From Histoplasma ohiense (taxonomy: Eukaryota; Ascomycota; Eurotiomycetes; Onygenales; Ajellomycetaceae), in contig JAEVHH010000005.1 in the NCBI GenBank assembly GCA_017607445.1, positions 811,001 through 875,000 on the forward strand: a DNA stretch of 64,000 bases, written 5' to 3'. The notes beneath the pieces are model-generated. The model was given only the letters and a program-made list of their open reading frames with translations. It ran no database searches and was not told the origin of the DNA. Below are positions 31,501 through 43,020 of this stretch, piece after piece. The first letter of the stretch is position 1, and each line of letters opens with the position of its first letter. The position numbers and the translations under genes are program-made.

Positions 31501-34417
31501 CAGCTTGAAGACGATATATTCCAACAGCTTGCGTTACTTGTGGAGCTTCGAATCTTAAATTTATCGTACAATGAGATAACAGAGCTACCTCAGGGGCTGA
31601 TCAGGCGGTGGCAGTCCCTTGTGGAGTTATATGTCTCGGGAAATCAACTAAGTTGGCTTCCTTCGGATGATCTTGAGGAATCAAGCAGCCTGAAGGTCTT
31701 GCATCTGAACGCAAATAAATTCCAGGTGCTGCCTGCGGAACTTTGTAAGGTGAACCGACTTGCGATTCTGGATGTGGGAAGCAATTCACTCAAGTATAAT
31801 GTTTCTAATTGGCCGTATGATTGGAACTGGAACTGGAATCGCAACTTGAAATATCTCAATTTCTCGGGTAACAAGCGTTTCGAGATCAAACCCACCGCTG
31901 CATATACATCAGGGAATCCAGCTACTCACGGTACGGATTTGACGAACTTCAACTCATTGCATCATCTTAGAGTCCTTGGGTTGATGGATGTTACTCTTAC
32001 CATCCCTACCATCCCCGATCAGACGGAGGATAGGCGAGTGCGAACCTCAGCATCCTTATCCGGCACTCTTTCGTACGGTATGGCGGATAGCCTTGGGCGA
32101 AGCGAACATTTATCAACGGTCGACATGCTGGTTACCCGGTTTCGGGGAAACAATTATGAAACGATTCTCGGTTTATTTGATGGCCAGGCTTCGCACAGCG
32201 GTGGGTCGAGGATTGCGAAATACTTGCAAGAGCACTTCACAGCTATGTTTGCAGAGGAGCTGAAGAAACTTCGAACTTCCGGAGGCGAATCACCGCTCGA
32301 TGCACTGAGAAGGACGTTTTTGGGCCTCAATAAGGATATGGCTACGGCTGCTCAGCGGTCCATGGATGAGCGTGAGCAGCGTCATTTGGACCGAGCTGGC
32401 CCTCCCAGTAGCAAGCATCTTACGCCGGATGATTACAATTCTGGCGGTGTGGCGACTGTTATGTATTTGCACAATATGGAATTGTACGTTGCGAATGTTG
32501 GGGATGCTCAAGCGGTACTTGTGCATTCAAATGGCGACTTCAAGTTCTTGACCAATAACCATGATCCTGCCGAGGAGTCGGAGCGTGAACGTATACGGGA
32601 GGCTGGTGGCTTTGTTTCTCGAAATGGGAAACTCAATGATAAAATTTCTGTTTCTCGGGCCTTTGGCTATTATCCCATGATGCCCGCTGTAATCGCGGCC
32701 CCTAGTACCCGAAAAGTTACGTTGACCGCCCAGGATGAAATGATTATACTTGCTTCGGGAGAGTTGTGGGACTTCGTTGCACCAGACCTTGTTGTTGATG
32801 TTGCGAGGTCTGAACGTGGAGACTTGATGATCGCCTCTCAAAAGCTTCGTGATCTGGCAATTGCGTATGGTGCGACAAATAAAATCATGGTGATGATTGC
32901 TGGTGTCAGTGATCTCAAACGACGGGGCGAACGTCCTAAGTTGAGAACCCCAAGTTTGTCTATGGGGCCATCGCCACTAGCCGATGAACACCTTTTCCCT
33001 CCGCCAAGCAAATACAGGAAACGCGGTGCGCCGAGCGACTCAAGACTGGCACGCTTGAATCGCGTAGAAGCCCCAACTGGCGAGTTGGCAATTATCTTCA
33101 CGGATATCAAAAAATCCACTTCACTCTGGGAGACTTATCCAGTTGCCATGCGCTCTGCCATCCAAATCCATAACGACCTTTTCCGCCGACAGTTGGCACA
33201 GATTGGCGGCTTTGAAGTCAAGACGGAAGGAGATGCTTTCATGGTATCCTTCTCCACAGCAACTGCAGCATTGCTCTGGTGTTTCACGTGCCAAAGCCAG
33301 CTTCTCGAGGCAGAGTGGCCGACAGAAATCTTGGAGTCTCAGGCATGCAGGGCACAGTATGACTCGGACGATAATATTATATACCGTGGTCTGTCCGTAC
33401 GAATGGGTGTGCATTGGGGAACGCCGGTGTGTGAAAAGGATCCAGTGACTGGTAGGATGGATTACTTTGGCCCAATGGTGAACCGTGCCTCCCGCATTTC
33501 CGCCGTCGCAGATGGCGGACAAATATTTGTCTCCGCCGATTTCGTTGCGGAGATCCAGCGGAACCTCGAGGCCTTTGCAGACTATGATCAGGTCGGTTCC
33601 ATCGACGCTTCTGAGGGTGGCTTCGATGATTACCTCAGTAACAATATACGTCGTGAGTTATACCAGCTCAGCACCCAGGGGTTTGAAGTGAAGGATATGG
33701 GCGAGCGGAAGTTAAAGGGGCTTGAGAACCCTGAATTCGTCTACCTGATGTATCCCCATTCTCTCGCCGGTCGTCTCAACGCACCCTGCTATTCAATCGA
33801 AGAAGCGGACACTCTGCCCATTTCCATAGGCAGGGACATGCATCTCACCATCGAGGCAGGTCTTGTCTGGCGCCTGTGGACTGTCGCTCTGCGGCTGGAA
33901 GCGTTCTGCAGCGCACTAGAAAATTGTGGCGAAGTTGGTGTGAGGCAGCCGGAAATGAGCCTTCTCAACGTAGTCAAGGCACGGCATGGGGAAGTTACCG
34001 ATGCGCAGGTTTGGAGCTTGATAGAGCATCAGGTTACGCGTGTGGAGGTTAGTTTACCTTTCCCCCCTTTTCTTTTTTCCCTTTCAATCACCACAGAACT
34101 GGCTTTAACTAACATTACCCAATAAAACACCCTAGACATGCGCGAATACCCTCACGATCCGACATATGATCAGACCATTCAACTCCGCGGCCACTCTAAA
34201 AGACATCGCTATTCCCATGGCGGACATCTTGACAGAGTTGCAGGTGCAACTGAGCGAATTCAAAGCCCTAAAGGAGCAAATCGATCCGCCTTCCCTGGCG
34301 AGCCATCAAATTCCACACCCAGCTGTGTCAGTGTTGAAAAGTGCCAACCAGAGTTCATCAGCAGTATCTGATATGATTACCGGTAGTGGTTCCCGTTCTG
34401 GTTCAAGTCCTGCATGA
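27530..34417 (+). CDS. Adenylate cyclase (Ras-associating, LRR, PP2C-like, class III catalytic domain)
   Basis: It makes cAMP for PKA signalling. Exons are 27530-27705, 27768-28443, 28762-34047 and 34136-34417, giving 2139 residues, normal for fungal Cyr1/AcyA. The Ser/Arg-rich, disordered N-terminus runs to about 590. The Ras-associating domain is at about 597-690 (YCVRIFRIDSTFTTL). Leucine-rich repeats span about 700-1350 (LTYLDISNNRLENL and many more), interrupted by a Ser-rich insert near 1080-1180. A PP2C-like domain lies at about 1400-1665; its key motifs are altered (LFDGQ for FDGH, ASGELWDF for ASDGLWD), so phosphatase activity is doubtful. The class III catalytic core starts near 1724 (LAIIFTDIKKSTSLWE, EGDAFMVSF, DYFGPMVNRASRI). 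Intron 2 (28444-28761) holds a run of 30 A. Confidence 0.96.
28480..28509 (+). repeat. A30 homopolymer inside adenylate cyclase intron 2
   Basis: Thirty A in a row lie 37 nt after the GTAAGC donor. Length is uncertain because such runs are prone to sequencing and replication error. Confidence 0.8.
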
Positions 34418-35351
34418 CTTGGTTCTTTTCCTTCTCTTTTCTTGGGGGGCGGGATTGAAAATGGACCTCAGAAAGGAACCTTCACTTATATCATTTGGTT
34501 TTGTTTTCATCTGTTCGGGTTTTATTTCATCCCCCCCCCCTTTTTTTTTCATTTTTCATAGGTCAATGAATTCGCATGGCGTGGGGAGTTTAGCTCCCTC
34601 ATTGGGGCTTTATTATATATATCTATACACATATGTTTCTTTTTGTATTAACTCTGTTTTCTAGCGCCTCCTATTTGGCGCCTCCTTGTTTTTTTTGTCA
34701 TTTCTGCAGTTCCCTGTTTCTCCTTTTCTTCGGGTTTCTCGTCCTTGGAATATCTGTGTTATATCAGCGGCGGAATTTATTTAATGGTCGCCTACCTTTG
34801 GATATGTTGGATTTGTTCACTGTCAGGCTTTTTGGTCGAAATCTCTTTCTCTCTTTTGTTGTTCGTTGACTTTTTGGGGGCCTTTCTCGGGCTTTTCTTC
34901 ACAAGAAATTGCCCTTTGGCTCATATGACTTGATGTCCATCGACCTCTTCAATCAACATTGGGTTCGGCGGTAACGGCACAGATTACTGGTTTGTTTTCC
35001 CTTTTTGTTTTGTTCCTTTTGGATTTTCGCCTGAGAGCCATAGTATTGCTACATCACTTCATTCTTTTTTCTTCAAGAGCATGTTTACCTGATGTTATAT
35101 TAGTTTTTCTATTGGTCAAATTGATTTTTGTTGCTCGCTTCATCAAGTTGTCTATCGTCCGCTTTTGGATTATGTGTCCCTTTTGCTATATAGTTGTTAG
35201 GTTTGGAGTGACCATGTACTTGTTACGATGAAGGGTATTGTAGTCTACTTCCTTATATGTTAGTTTATTACAGTGCGCTTTTGCATATGTATTTTTAGTA
35301 TTTTTTTCAACGCCGTCTTGTCCTGTTCCTAAGGAGTCCATTTATGATGCG

Positions 35352-35363
35352 AATCACGTGATT
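35352..35363. promoter_or_regulatory. E-box palindrome AATCACGTGATT
   Basis: A CACGTG core in a 12-bp perfect palindrome, about 440 bp upstream of HEH1. Cbf1-type bHLH factors bind TCACGTGA in fungi. Binding here is inferred. Confidence 0.5.
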
Positions 35364-35686
35364 ATGATCGTGCCGGTTTGTTTGGCCTCTCGCCTGTTGC
35401 CTCCAGCAGCGAACCTGCATCTCTCAACCTCCCGGATACCATCATAATCTATCCCCATCCACCTGCACCCGCCCAAGATTTTATGCAATTCTGTTCGCCG
35501 CTTTCTTTTGAACCTTGGTTGGAGTTGCAGTAGTTGGTTAATCGAGCCTTGTTCACTCCCTTCACACTTCCTGCGGTTGCCCTGGATACCAGTGGCATTG
35601 TTGTTCGCTTTAGCCTTTCGAACATTCGACTTTTTTTCCTTCCCTCGGTTCGACACATCAATCAAGCCAGCACACTCATTTTTCTG

Positions 35687-35692
35687 ATGTGA
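35687..35692 (+). promoter_or_regulatory. Start-stop minimal uORF (ATGTGA) upstream of HEH1
   Basis: An ATG followed at once by TGA lies 109 nt before the HEH1 ATG. Such elements can stall initiating ribosomes. Relevance depends on the transcription start, which cannot be seen. Confidence 0.35.
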
Positions 35693-35800
35693 TTGAGGCG
35701 GATCTTTTTACCTTCTTTCTTTTATCTTTCCCCCCGCCCCCTCGGACAAGTTTTACCCTTCGTCGAAGTGGGCAGGCTGAAGCCACGCTATCGCCCTATC

Positions 35801-38247
35801 ATGGCTTCAGATTCGGAAAGCAACAATGAGCTTGCATATCTTAACCCAGATTTCGATCTTACTTCACTAACAGTTCCGCGCATCCGCTCTATCCTCGTTC
35901 ACCATGATGTTTCCTACCCTGCCTCAGCAAAAAAGGCACAACTCATTGAGATCCTGCAAAACGAAGTGCTACCACATGCGAAGAGGTTGCTACGGGAGCG
36001 TGACCGAGTGAGGAGGACGAGTAAAGGTATCACCAATATGCCTAGAAATGGCGCATCACTGGGGAGTGAGAATGAAGAGCAAGGGAGAGAATCGATGCCC
36101 CCACCATCTACGCCAGCTACGTCACGGAGGGGTAGGTCTCGACCCAGCACGAGGGCATCTACAGCCGAACTGGATGAAAGTGCTCTTTTACAACGACCAC
36201 CACCTTCTACTTCTAGAAGGCGAAAAACGACGACAAAACACCCCCGGGCATCCGATACTGAAACCGGGGAAGATATGGGTGTCATTGAAGAAACTCCACG
36301 ACGATCAACCGCTCGGAAATCGCGAAAGAGCGAAGCATTTCCCACTCCTCGAGCGTCCACCTCAGCAGATGTTTTGCCCACACCGATCAAGTACAAGACC
36401 GGGGACGATGGTGTTTTCACCGACGACAACCCTTTCCAGAGTGGAAGCTCGCCAGTGGAAGCGGAGTATTATCCTCGCGCTCGAACAGTAAGCATTGAGC
36501 GAAAGCGGAGAAGCGGCACGAGATATTCAACTGAGCCTACAGATAGTCATGGTCGCAGACCGAGAAAAACGGAACTAGTCAAAGTGAAGCAAGAAGAGGA
36601 TGTGGAGGTCCCGTCAAGCTCAACATTTGACATATCTGTTTCTCTTCTGTCAACGTCTAAGGTTGAAGAATCGGATGAATCTGGCACTTTGGAACCTGGA
36701 GAAGAATTTACTCCTGAAGAGTTGCCATCGCTGACGGGGCAGCAAGCTGCCAAAGGGAGCCGGCGCAGGCAAACGCGGAAACAGGGAAAGTTCAGTAAAC
36801 TTGCTCCTTGGGTAGTCATTTTTTCACTCCTAAGTGGATTTGGTGCATGGTTGCGTAATGAGAAGATTGAGATTGGCTATTGCGGAGTAGGGAAACCTTA
36901 CTGGTCATTGGCCGATACCAAAGTGCCAGAGTGGGCAGAAGTTTTGCAGCCAAAGTGTGAACCATGCCCTCCGCATGCATTTTGTTACCCAGAGTTCGAA
37001 GTTAGATGCGAACAGGACTTCCTTCTGAAACCACATCCGTTGGCCCTTGGAGGATTAATTCCCCTGCCGCCATCCTGCGAGCCTGATGGGGAGAAAGTTC
37101 GCCGTGTAAAATCGGTTGCCGATAAGGCAATTGATGCGTTGAGAGAGAGAAGATCAAAATGGGAATGCGGCGAACCGGATACAGCAGGTGGAACTGTGGT
37201 ACCATCCCCGGGGATGACGGCAGCCGAGCTTAAGGAGGAGCTGAACAAGAAAAAGAGGAAGGGAATGAGTGAAGAGGAGTTCGAGGAACTTTGGAGAGCA
37301 GCTATTGGTGAAATAACGAGCCGTGAGGAGATTGCCACTTCCACCCAAGGGTAAGGATTCCATTCTATGTTGCTCTTTTTAGGGTCTTTCCGCACGGGTG
37401 CGGGCGTTTCGTGGGTTAGATTTTCGATTGTGTTTAATAAGAGAAGCTACCGCATCTCCATGTCGATATCCCCCTTGTCTTATTTTCGTTTTACTTTCTT
37501 CCTTCATTTTCTGTTGCAAAATTACTATCATATCTGACATACATATTTTAACCGGACTAACAGCACCGCTCACGAAATCACAGCCCATCCGACAGCATCA
37601 TATACGCATCGACATCACTCTCCCATCTCTCGCTCAGCTGCGCCTTCCGACGACACCTACGCCTCTCTCTCTTCGCGTATCGATTCCCTCTTCTCTTTCT
37701 AACACTTCTGATCGTTGTCGTAGCATATGCACGTTCGACGGTGCTTGCGCGCCGCTCCGACACTGCCCGCATCCCTTCGTTGGTGAACATGACCCTAGAC
37801 CGCCTCGCCACGCAAGCAGCGTTGCATGCTCGCGGGGAGGCGCTGGAATCGTGGATCTCTATTGGCCAGCTGCGCGACGACGTGCTGCGGGATGAGCTGA
37901 AGGGCAGTCGGCGGGAGATGTTGTGGAAGCGGGTGCGCGGCATCGTGGAAGGTAATGCAAATGTTCGCGCATCGGTGAGGGAGGGGCGGGCGGGTGATGT
38001 GTCGCGGGTCTGGGAGTGGGTTGGAGGAATTGGGGGTGTGGGTGGGGAGTGGGGCGAGAGTTCTGGGAAGAAGAGGAGGGAGAGTAGTATTGGTGATAGG
38101 GTACGCTTTTCTTTATCTCCCGAAAAAACGAGCGAAGGTGTTGGTGAAACTTGTCACGGGACAAGTGGTGCAGCTGCCCTTGATGGTGATAGCGGTGGCG
38201 GTATTCGGGGGATGAGAAAGTGGGATGAAGGGAGACCTATCTATTGA
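35801..38247 (+). CDS. SRC1: Heh1/Src1 inner nuclear membrane protein (HeH and MAN1-Src1 C-terminal domains)
   Basis: It anchors chromatin at the inner nuclear membrane and helps ESCRT-III surveillance of pores. Exons 35801-37350 and 37584-38247 give 737 residues. The HeH (helix-extension-helix) fold is at about residues 11-60 (LTVPRIRSILVHHDVSYPAS, KKAQLIEILQNEV). A long basic, Ser/Thr-Pro-rich nucleoplasmic linker follows. The first membrane helix is at about 333-352 (LAPWVVIFSLLSGFGAWL). A Cys-rich lumenal part (CEPCPPHAFCYPEFEVRCEQ) comes next. A second helix lies at about 548-565 (FPLLFLTLLIVVVAYA), then the C-terminal winged-helix region (MTLDRLATQAALHA, WISIGQLRDDVL, EGNANVRASVREG). 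The acceptor at 37583 (CACAG) is chosen because the AACAG at 37563 breaks the frame and sits on the branch point. Retained, the intron gives an immediate stop. Confidence 0.92.
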
Positions 38248-40716
38248 TATTGTGGGCTTTTTTTTTCCTTTGTTATCAAAAATATATATCTTGTATAATT
38301 TTCCTTGTCTATGGTTGTCGTGTTCGACAATATCTAATCTTGGGGGAAGTGGTTATCCCGTCTTTTTTTTTTTTTTTTGTTTTGATATTGGAACGGAACA
38401 ACCTTGTTTTGTTTAGTTCTCTATCTATCCCTCTTTGCCTTCTTGCCTTTTCATATTCTGGCTCTTCGATTGGATTGAGGACCAGCAATTTCCTTTACTT
38501 TTTTTTTTTTTTTTTTTTCCATTCATGACTGTCATGAGCATTGGGCTCCAGAGAGGCATATATGCTAAATTGATTCATCGATATATCATTTTTCAACTCA
38601 GTTCAATTTCACTGGTTAGAATTGAATATATGTATAACTATAACTACTTAGTCTGGATTGTGAAAATTGATTTATCGTGAGAATTGACTACACTTAAATT
38701 ATCCCCTTTTCTCATATAAAGAGGCCCCATTTCATCTATCTTTTGTTTATTTACTTCCTTATTATTGAAAACTAGGTAGCCTGCCTATCTATCAGCCAAA
38801 CTACATAACCTTACAAAAATTGTTATGATTGACGTAGAACTATAGTCGACAGGTTACAAACCACTCCCTCCTCTCCCTCCTTTCTTACCTTACCCCTCTC
38901 AAAGCCTGGTTCCCACTATATGAAGTTCCAACTCGACCTAGAGGCCAGAAGAAGGGTCATTTAAAACCGCAGTGTGACCATGCGGCCTGCCTCCTGTGGC
39001 CCGTTGGCAAACCAGATACTCTGTAGCTCCAATCGATAAAATAGTTGACTATATATATATATATAGTAAGTAACTAAGTTAGCTCCAGCAGCTCGGTTAA
39101 CTAAGCTGCAAACTTACGTCACTGCAACAGTGGACCGCTAGCTAACTAGCCACGTACGGCTGATAATTTTTATTTATTTTAACTAGTTATTTATCTTTGA
39201 TATCCGTCCCAGCGCTTACGAGACTTGGAGGCCGCAGAATCCAGAGAAATACGCTGTAGTCCCCAAAGAATGGGCTGGACTGGTCCCGCTTGTAGTCCCG
39301 CTTGTAACCCCCCCCGTCATCGAGGAAAGCTTTTCTGCGGCGCTTGTTGGGCAACGGCAGCCGTGGATAGCCGGCGAGGCTAGTCTCCCTCGGCATTTGG
39401 CATTTGGCATTTGGGACGATCGATGGAGCTGGAAGCGAAGGTGGGCATGTACTGTGTACATGTGTGTACATGTGTGTACATACACTCGTATCTTCTTCGA
39501 AGAGACCGGAGAAAAGGTAGGCCTCGGGGTTAGGGTTTCTGTGTGTTATTCCAGGGCATTGCCAGTTGGGGGAATATGAAGCAGGGGAGGGTCCAATGGA
39601 TCAATCGACTCTCCGGGCAGTTGATGTGAGAGGGAGCACATTGCAAAGCTGCCTGGACACTGCAATGCACACAGAAAGGCCGTTTCCGTTGATTTGTTTG
39701 AGGAGAAGAGGATGTATTATCTTGAACATGACATTTCTCCACGGTGCAATCAATGAGTGCAGAATATGATGAAATGATGTATACCTACCAACCTACCTTC
39801 TTGCCGTCGAGCAACAACTTGCCCAGGTTGCAAGCATTTAGGACGTAACAACTACTAATAGATGCGGAAGAAACCCGCGGATTCCCCGCTAAAGAAGGCA
39901 ATAGTTACATTTACATCCCATTGAAGCCCATTACCAGCAGACACAGGACAGGTCTGGTTGCGGTTTCTGTGGGGGTGGGCGTGGATATATACGGGCCAAC
40001 AGCAACGGCTTAAAACCTCGTATTTAACGCTAAGCAAGAGTATTGCATCTACATGTACATGTACATCTACATGTACATGTACAGACCTGTACCTGTACCT
40101 GTACAAGATGCAACTTAGCCGGATGCGTCCTGCAACCGCCGGACGGCAGATCAGCCGGGCTCGGAGCCAAAAGAAGAGCTGGGTTTTGCCGCTCGCTCGC
40201 ATCGATGACTCCAAGACCAACTTGCTTATCTGCCATCATCATGTTTCCCTTTATCCGTACCTATATCCCGGATCACGCGCCGGGGCCGCCCTGGGTCTAA
40301 AATGCTAGCCCACTCCCTCGACGCAGCAAGTACAGGTGCGCGGAGCGGGCCTGTTGTGTGACAATATGTGGATACCTGGCAAAATTTGGTTAAAGGAGCA
40401 ACACATCCGCCCGCCGGGAAAGGAAAAAGGGTACAAAGTTTATTATTATTATTATTATTTTAAAAGGCAAGATAATATCTTAAATGCTTCTCCCAGTTCT
40501 TGGACCTCTTGATTCAGATTTCCAGGGGAGAAGATTGAGACAACTGCTGGCAGAACTTGCTTGAACTCCCCATCCTCGGAATCAATCTTTCCAAATCTGT
40601 AAGGGCAACAGTGTGGAATCTTGTGATTGTTAATTAAACAGAATTAAAGAAAGAAAATATATTGAAATTACAATTATAATCGAATCACGTACCAATCAAC
40701 ATCTGAACATCTGAAC
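38248..40716. other. 2.5-kb intergenic region rich in simple repeats
   Basis: Contains T runs (38363-38378 and 38499-38518), a (TA)n run near 39048-39066, a TGTACA-rich block near 39450-39480, alternating ACATGTACATGT and ACCTGT blocks at 40045-40113 and a (TTA)n run near 40440-40460. No gene was recognised. Confidence 0.5.
40045..40113. repeat. Short-period CATGTA/CCTGTA repeat closed by an inverted GCATCT/AGATGC pair
   Basis: GCATCT at 40045-40050 and AGATGC at 40108-40113 are inverted copies. Between them run self-complementary ACATGTACATGT units and then ACCTGT units. The whole block could fold into a long cruciform or hairpin. Confidence 0.65.
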
Positions 40717-42411
40717 ATGGCTCCTGCACCGCAAGAAAGCCTGTTCAGCACTTTGGAAATCCCTCAATATGATGAGGTTTTCGGACTCATGGCTCAATTT
40801 GTGGCTGACACTTCGCCGCAGAAGGTCAGTCTTGGAGCCGGAGTGTACAGAGACAATGAGGCCAAGAGCTGGAGGTTAAACATCGTGAGAAAGGTACGTC
40901 CCACGTATTAGAGCCGCAGGCAAGCCGGAAAAGGGGAAAGGCGAAAGGCGAAAGAGAAAGCAGTGCTTCCGTGAATTGCTGCGAATGGTGCCGTTAACTT
41001 TGGCAAATCTAGGTCGAAAAACAACTGTGTGAAGATCCGACGTTTGACCATGAATATCTTCCTATTGAAGGGTACCAGCCCTTCGTGGATGCAGCGAGGG
41101 ATCTGGTCTTTGGGAACAGCTGCCGCATTGCCAAAGGCCGCATTGCCAGCTTGCAAACGGTTTCGGGAACAGGCGCAAACCATCTCGGTGCTCGATTCCT
41201 CAAAGAACACCTCCCTCGTCTGATCTCACCATCCTCATCGTCCGCTACTCCAACCCGAAAAATCTGGCTCTCAGACCCAACCTGGGCCAACCACCATTTG
41301 ATCTGGGACCTGGTCGCCTCAAGCTCCACCGGAAGCCCCATCAAGACCGTTCTCTACCCATACTACCACGCCCAGACCCGCTCCTTCGATTTCGACGGCA
41401 TGATCCGCACACTGGAAGCTAACGCGCAGCGTGGGGATGTCATCCTTCTGCATGCATGCGCGCACAACCCCACGGGTCTTGACCCCACCAGATCCCAGTG
41501 GGAGGCCATCGCCTCTCTGTGCCAGAGGAAGGGGATATTCCCATTCTTCGACTCTGCGTATCAGGGTTTCGCGTCGGGGGATCTGGATAATGACGCCTGG
41601 GCCATGCGAGAGTTTGCCGCGCGTGGGATGGAGATGTGTGTGGCGCAGAGCTTTAGCAAGAACCTGGGCCTCTATGGGCAGCGGGTTGGGGCTTTTCATC
41701 TCGTGTGCCACACCGAGGATTCGGCCAGAAGGGCTAGGTTCCAGCTCATTGAGTTGCAAAGGGGGGAGATTTCGATGCCGCCTGCTTATGGTATGTTTTG
41801 TTTTCTTCTTATTATTTTTTTATTATTATTAAAAAGAAAAGAAAAACAAATAAAATTAACGGAATATGGATGTCCGTATATATATAATACAATATAACTA
41901 ACCCGAGAACAAAAAAAAATAAAAATAAAAACCTCCAGGTTCAAAAATCGCAGCTGCAGTCCTCAGAGATCCCGCCAACGTTATAGAGTGGAAACAAGAC
42001 CTGTCTATCATGAGCAGCAGGATAAAATCCATGCGACGCGCGCTGTACGATGAGCTACGCCGCCTAGGGACGCCTGGCAACTGGGACCATATCATCAATC
42101 AGATCGGCATGTTTTCATACACCGGCCTGACCAAGAAGCAGATCAAGACCCTGAGGGAAGACTATCATATCTATATGCTTGAGTCGGGGAGAGCGTCGAT
42201 TTCTGGACGTAAGGGGTCTCCTTTTCCCCCGCGCCCCCCTCCTTTTTATTATTTATTTACTATTATTTTATTTTATATATCTTTTCCCAAAATTTCGTTA
42301 AATTGAAAAACCCTCAGCTAACCGCTCTCCAATTATTCCGCAGTGACCACCAATAACGTCAAGTACGTCGCCAGCGCCTTTGACGCTGTGGTGAGAGACA
42401 TGCCGTACTAA
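40717..42411 (+). CDS. Aspartate aminotransferase (PLP-dependent, class I)
   Basis: It interconverts aspartate/2-oxoglutarate and oxaloacetate/glutamate. Exons are 40717-40893, 41013-41790, 41939-42208 and 42344-42411, giving 430 residues. Fold-type I landmarks are LGAGVYRDNE, QTVSGTGANHL, WLSDPTWANHH, CAHNPTGLDPT, FFDSAYQGFASGDLDNDAW and SFSKNLGLYGQRVG, whose Lys (near residue 273) binds PLP. The end has GMFSYTGLTKKQ, then SGRASISG, LTTNNVKYVASAFDAVVR. The exon 1 start (MAPAPQESLFSTL) has no presequence, so it is probably cytosolic. The joining segment WRLNIVRK is unusual next to the common VLPVVKK, so it could be a paralog rather than the main enzyme. Confidence 0.92.
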
Positions 42412-42632
42412 ATCGCCGGGCATGCGTCACCAATACTCCAGAACATTACTGGCCCAATTCCAGCGCCTGCCTGTTGTTTCGGCAGAGACGCAGCTTCCAA
42501 GGCTGCAACGCTTGTCTCCAAACAGGGAATAACATCCGTAATCCCTACCTTATCTCAACGATTGGCGTTTTATCGGTTAAGTGCGGCACCGGCCTCATCG
42601 GCATCATCGATATCAAACAAACCCGCCCGTTT

Positions 42633-42670
42633 GGGTTTGGGTTTGGGTGTGGGTGTGGGTGTGTGGGGGG
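42633..42670 (+). repeat. GGGTTTGGG/GGGTGTGGG tract, potential G-quadruplex
   Basis: Five or more GGG runs separated by TTT or TGT lie on the plus strand about 220 bp past the aminotransferase stop codon. The pattern meets the usual G3N1-7 quadruplex rule. It resembles telomeric sequence but is not TTAGGG. Confidence 0.75.
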
Positions 42671-43020
42671 TTGGCTGACTTCGATCATTTCGATTTATTC
42701 ATTCATTACGTACTTGGATAACTAACTGTATGTAGAATAGTTACTTAGATAGAGAGTAGCCCTCCAACTGGCTTCGCGGTTTGGGGATGCGGTTTGTTTT
42801 TCTTTCCTATTCCTCCCCCGTCTTCTTCTTCTTCTTCTTTTTTTTGATACAATGGCGGATTAATGTCTCCTCTGATATAGCTATATATATATATATATAT
42901 TAAACAGCGTGTATACAGAAAGCTCTTTTTTTTTTTTTTTTCATTTCATTCTTTTATCCGTTTTTTGGCGGCAAATTGAATTGAGTACTTTTTGACCGAA
43001 CTTCTCATTTAGGTCAAGAA

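Larger units (their letters stand above)
34418..35800. other. Intergenic region between adenylate cyclase and HEH1
   Basis: T-rich 3' flank with a C/T homopolymer junction near 34531-34549. It contains a perfect 12-bp E-box palindrome at 35352-35363 and a start-stop element at 35687-35692. No gene was recognised. Confidence 0.5.
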
